DNA from: Thermoproteota archaeon
GTDB lineage: Archaea; Thermoproteota; EX4484-205; JAAOZP01
Length of the DNA: 13,007 nt
Direction: 5' to 3'
Assembly (NCBI GenBank): GCA_026414125.1
Contig: JAOAJQ010000018.1
Location: 1-13,007, forward strand
Part shown: positions 11,663 through 13,007 of the stretch, piece after piece
Position numbering within the stretch: the stretch's first letter is position 1
Layout: every line of letters starts with the position of its first letter
Program-made: the position numbers and the translations under genes
Notes under the pieces: generated by a model
What the model saw: only the letters and a program-made list of their open reading frames with translations
The model's database searches: none
What the model was told of the DNA's origin: nothing

Positions 11663-12664
11663 TTGGAGGAAAGTCTAAGCCTGGTTGAAACTGCGGCGGG
11701 CCTTATTGTCTTCGAAGGAGACGAGGCTAAGCCATACCTCTTCCGGAGTGTTGACGATGCTGTGAAGTATTACAGCGGCACTATTCCCCCGAGTGCTGTA
11801 TCCTTCCTTCAAGGCTGGAGGGGGAGGAGCATAATGGTTGAGAGGAGGAGCCTTGCGGAATCCTTAACCCGCTTAGGATTGAAGCCTGTTGTGCAGGAGC
11901 CTTTGAAAAAGGCTGTTGAGCTTAGGGCTGACGTTAAAAAAATTCTGAAGATCCTTGGTTTAAGCATGGATGAGTACCGGGTTTTCACCGTCAGGGTTGC
12001 GGCGAGGCTTGCCCGAGCAAGGGTTGAGGAGCTTGCTAAAAGCAGCGACCTGGATATTGTTATCGCGATGCAGGCTTACGACGAGCTTGTCAAGATGCTT
12101 AACATTCTTCAAGACAGGATCATGATATGGGTTAAGGAGCGGGAGCCACGCTTACTGGAGGAAAGCAAGGATGCTGAGAAGATTGTTAGGCGAATATCCT
12201 CTTCAAAAACCCCGGCGTACATTAGAAGGATTGCTGAGCTCTACCTTGAGACTGAAGACTGCAGGGGTGTTGTCGAGAAGCACATCAGCATGCTCATGGA
12301 TGAGACTGCTCCCAACCTTAGCACCGTCATCGGCCCGCTGCTCGGCGCTAGGCTCATCTCTAAAACAGGCTCGCTTTCTAGGCTGGCCAGCCTACCAGCT
12401 TCAACCATACAGATACTTGGGGCTGAGAAGGCTCTCTTCAGAGCATTGAGAAAGAGGGGCAGGCCTCCAAAGCACGGAATAATCTTTCAACACCCGTTTG
12501 TCCACTCATCTCCAAAGAAGGTGAGAGGCAAGGTTGCAAGACTGCTCGCCAGCAGGATAGCTGTTGCAGCCAGGGTAGACTGTTTCTCAGGAAGATTCAT
12601 AGGGGAAGAGTTGAAGAAGGATGTTGAGAACAGGCTTAAGGCTTTGAAGGAGGGTGTTAGCTGA
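11663..12664 (+). CDS. nop5: Nop5 (Nop56/58-like) C/D box RNP core protein
   Basis: A 333-residue scaffold of the archaeal C/D box sRNP, which holds the guide RNA, L7Ae and fibrillarin during 2'-O-methylation of rRNA and tRNA. Seen: an N-terminal fibrillarin-binding domain (about 1-85), a charged coiled-coil region (about 110-212), and the Nop domain with APNLSTVIGPLLGARLIS (216-233), LPASTIQILGAEKALFRAL (244-262), PKHGIIFQHPFV (269-280) and RGKVARLLASRIAVAARVD (288-306). The length is in the usual range though the Lys-rich tail of some homologues is missing. The start is TTG at 11663: an in-frame TAA at 11654-11656 rules out anything further upstream, and GAGGGTG at 11644-11650 is a possible ribosome site. 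The stop codon abuts the flpA ATG, so the two are co-translated. Confidence 0.95.
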   Translation: MEESLSLVETAAGLIVFEGDEAKPYLFRSVDDAVKYYSGTIPPSAVSFLQGWRGRSIMVERRSLAESLTRLGLKPVVQEPLKKAVELRADVKKILKILGLSMDEYRVFTVRVAARLARARVEELAKSSDLDIVIAMQAYDELVKMLNILQDRIMIWVKEREPRLLEESKDAEKIVRRISSSKTPAYIRRIAELYLETEDCRGVVEKHISMLMDETAPNLSTVIGPLLGARLISKTGSLSRLASLPASTIQILGAEKALFRALRKRGRPPKHGIIFQHPFVHSSPKKVRGKVARLLASRIAVAARVDCFSGRFIGEELKKDVENRLKALKEGVS

Positions 12665-13007
12665 ATGGTTAGAGAGGTTTTAAAAGGGGTTTACGAGGTT
12701 GAGGATGAGGAGGGAACCCGGCTCGCAACATTGAGCATTGCTCCTGGGACAGTGGTCTACGGTGAGAAGACGATCAGGGTTGGGGACGTGGAATACAGGG
12801 TTTGGAACCCGTATAGGAGTAAGATAGCTGCAGCCCTGCTTAAGGGCTTGCGAAGCTTCTTCATAGAGCCGGCGTGGAGGATCCTTTATCTTGGAGCAGC
12901 CTCAGGCACCACTGTGAGCCATGTTTCAGATATAGTTGGGCCCATGGGGGTTGTCTACGCTGTTGAAGTCGCCCACAGGCCTTTCAGAGAGTTTCTGTCT
13001 CTTATAC
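12665..13007 (+). CDS. flpA: fibrillarin-like rRNA/tRNA 2'-O-methyltransferase, N-terminal part (3' end outside window)
   Basis: The first 114 residues of the SAM-dependent methyltransferase of the C/D box sRNP. Seen: an N-terminal beta domain with VWNPYRSKIAAALLKGL (46-62), then the fibrillarin SAM motif LYLGAASGTTVSHVSDIVG (74-92) and VVYAVEVAHRPFRE (96-109), which would bind the cofactor. The ATG at 12665 directly follows the TGA of nop5 (12662-12664) with no gap, the classical nop5-flpA operon of archaea. The sequence runs off the window in frame. It acts with Nop5 and L7Ae on guide-RNA-selected riboses. Confidence 0.95.
   Translation, partial: MVREVLKGVYEVEDEEGTRLATLSIAPGTVVYGEKTIRVGDVEYRVWNPYRSKIAAALLKGLRSFFIEPAWRILYLGAASGTTVSHVSDIVGPMGVVYAVEVAHRPFREFLSLI

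Overview
The window is archaeal and reads like a chromosomal segment from an anaerobic, probably thermophilic member of the Thermoproteota (crenarchaeal side). The evidence is a Nop5-fibrillarin pair (C/D-box RNP proteins), an aKMT-type protein-lysine methyltransferase close to the Sulfolobus enzyme, an archaeal presenilin-like protease, a single-cluster ferredoxin of the Pyrococcus type, an oxygen-independent class III ribonucleotide reductase, AGG-rich codon use, TATA-like boxes about 25-30 nt before start codons, and frequent TTG starts. The exact lineage cannot be fixed from the sequence alone.

Layout. 1-1865 (+): 3' part of nnrD (NAD(P)HX dehydratase), a DUF72 protein and aKMT, tightly spaced and probably one transcript. 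1873-2565 (-): endonuclease III, convergent with aKMT. A divergent promoter region then serves nth and a tiny Arg-rich ORF (2653-2781). 2901-3713 (+): CinA/MoaB-fold protein. 3710-3884 (-): a small membrane-protein ORF that appears frameshifted at a run of five T, its stop overlapping that of the CinA-like gene. 3946-4830 (-): SurE. 4984-5220 (+): ferredoxin. 5267-5398 (+): possible small ORF. 5462-6283 (-): presenilin-like protease.

6483-9778 (+): a 36-codon leader ORF followed by anaerobic ribonucleotide reductase nrdD, which is interrupted by a 348-residue intein carrying a LAGLIDADG homing endonuclease. No activase gene (nrdG) is seen near it. 9779-10151 holds degraded coding fragments. 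10152-10837 (-): an overlapping HEPN/nucleotidyltransferase pair, probably a toxin-antitoxin module. 10838-11184 holds no convincing gene. 11185-11403 (+): an orphan 72-residue protein with its own promoter. 11663-13007 (+): nop5 and the start of flpA (fibrillarin), which abut without a gap.

Functional picture: mostly housekeeping genes (metabolite repair, DNA repair, dNTP synthesis, nucleotide hydrolysis, rRNA 2'-O-methylation, protein methylation) with two selfish or defence-like elements: the nrdD intein and the HEPN/MNT pair. I did not find a clearly new multi-gene system. The best candidates for undescribed biology are the small leaderless ORFs, above all the one fused to the nrdD translation signal, and the frameshifted membrane ORF behind surE.
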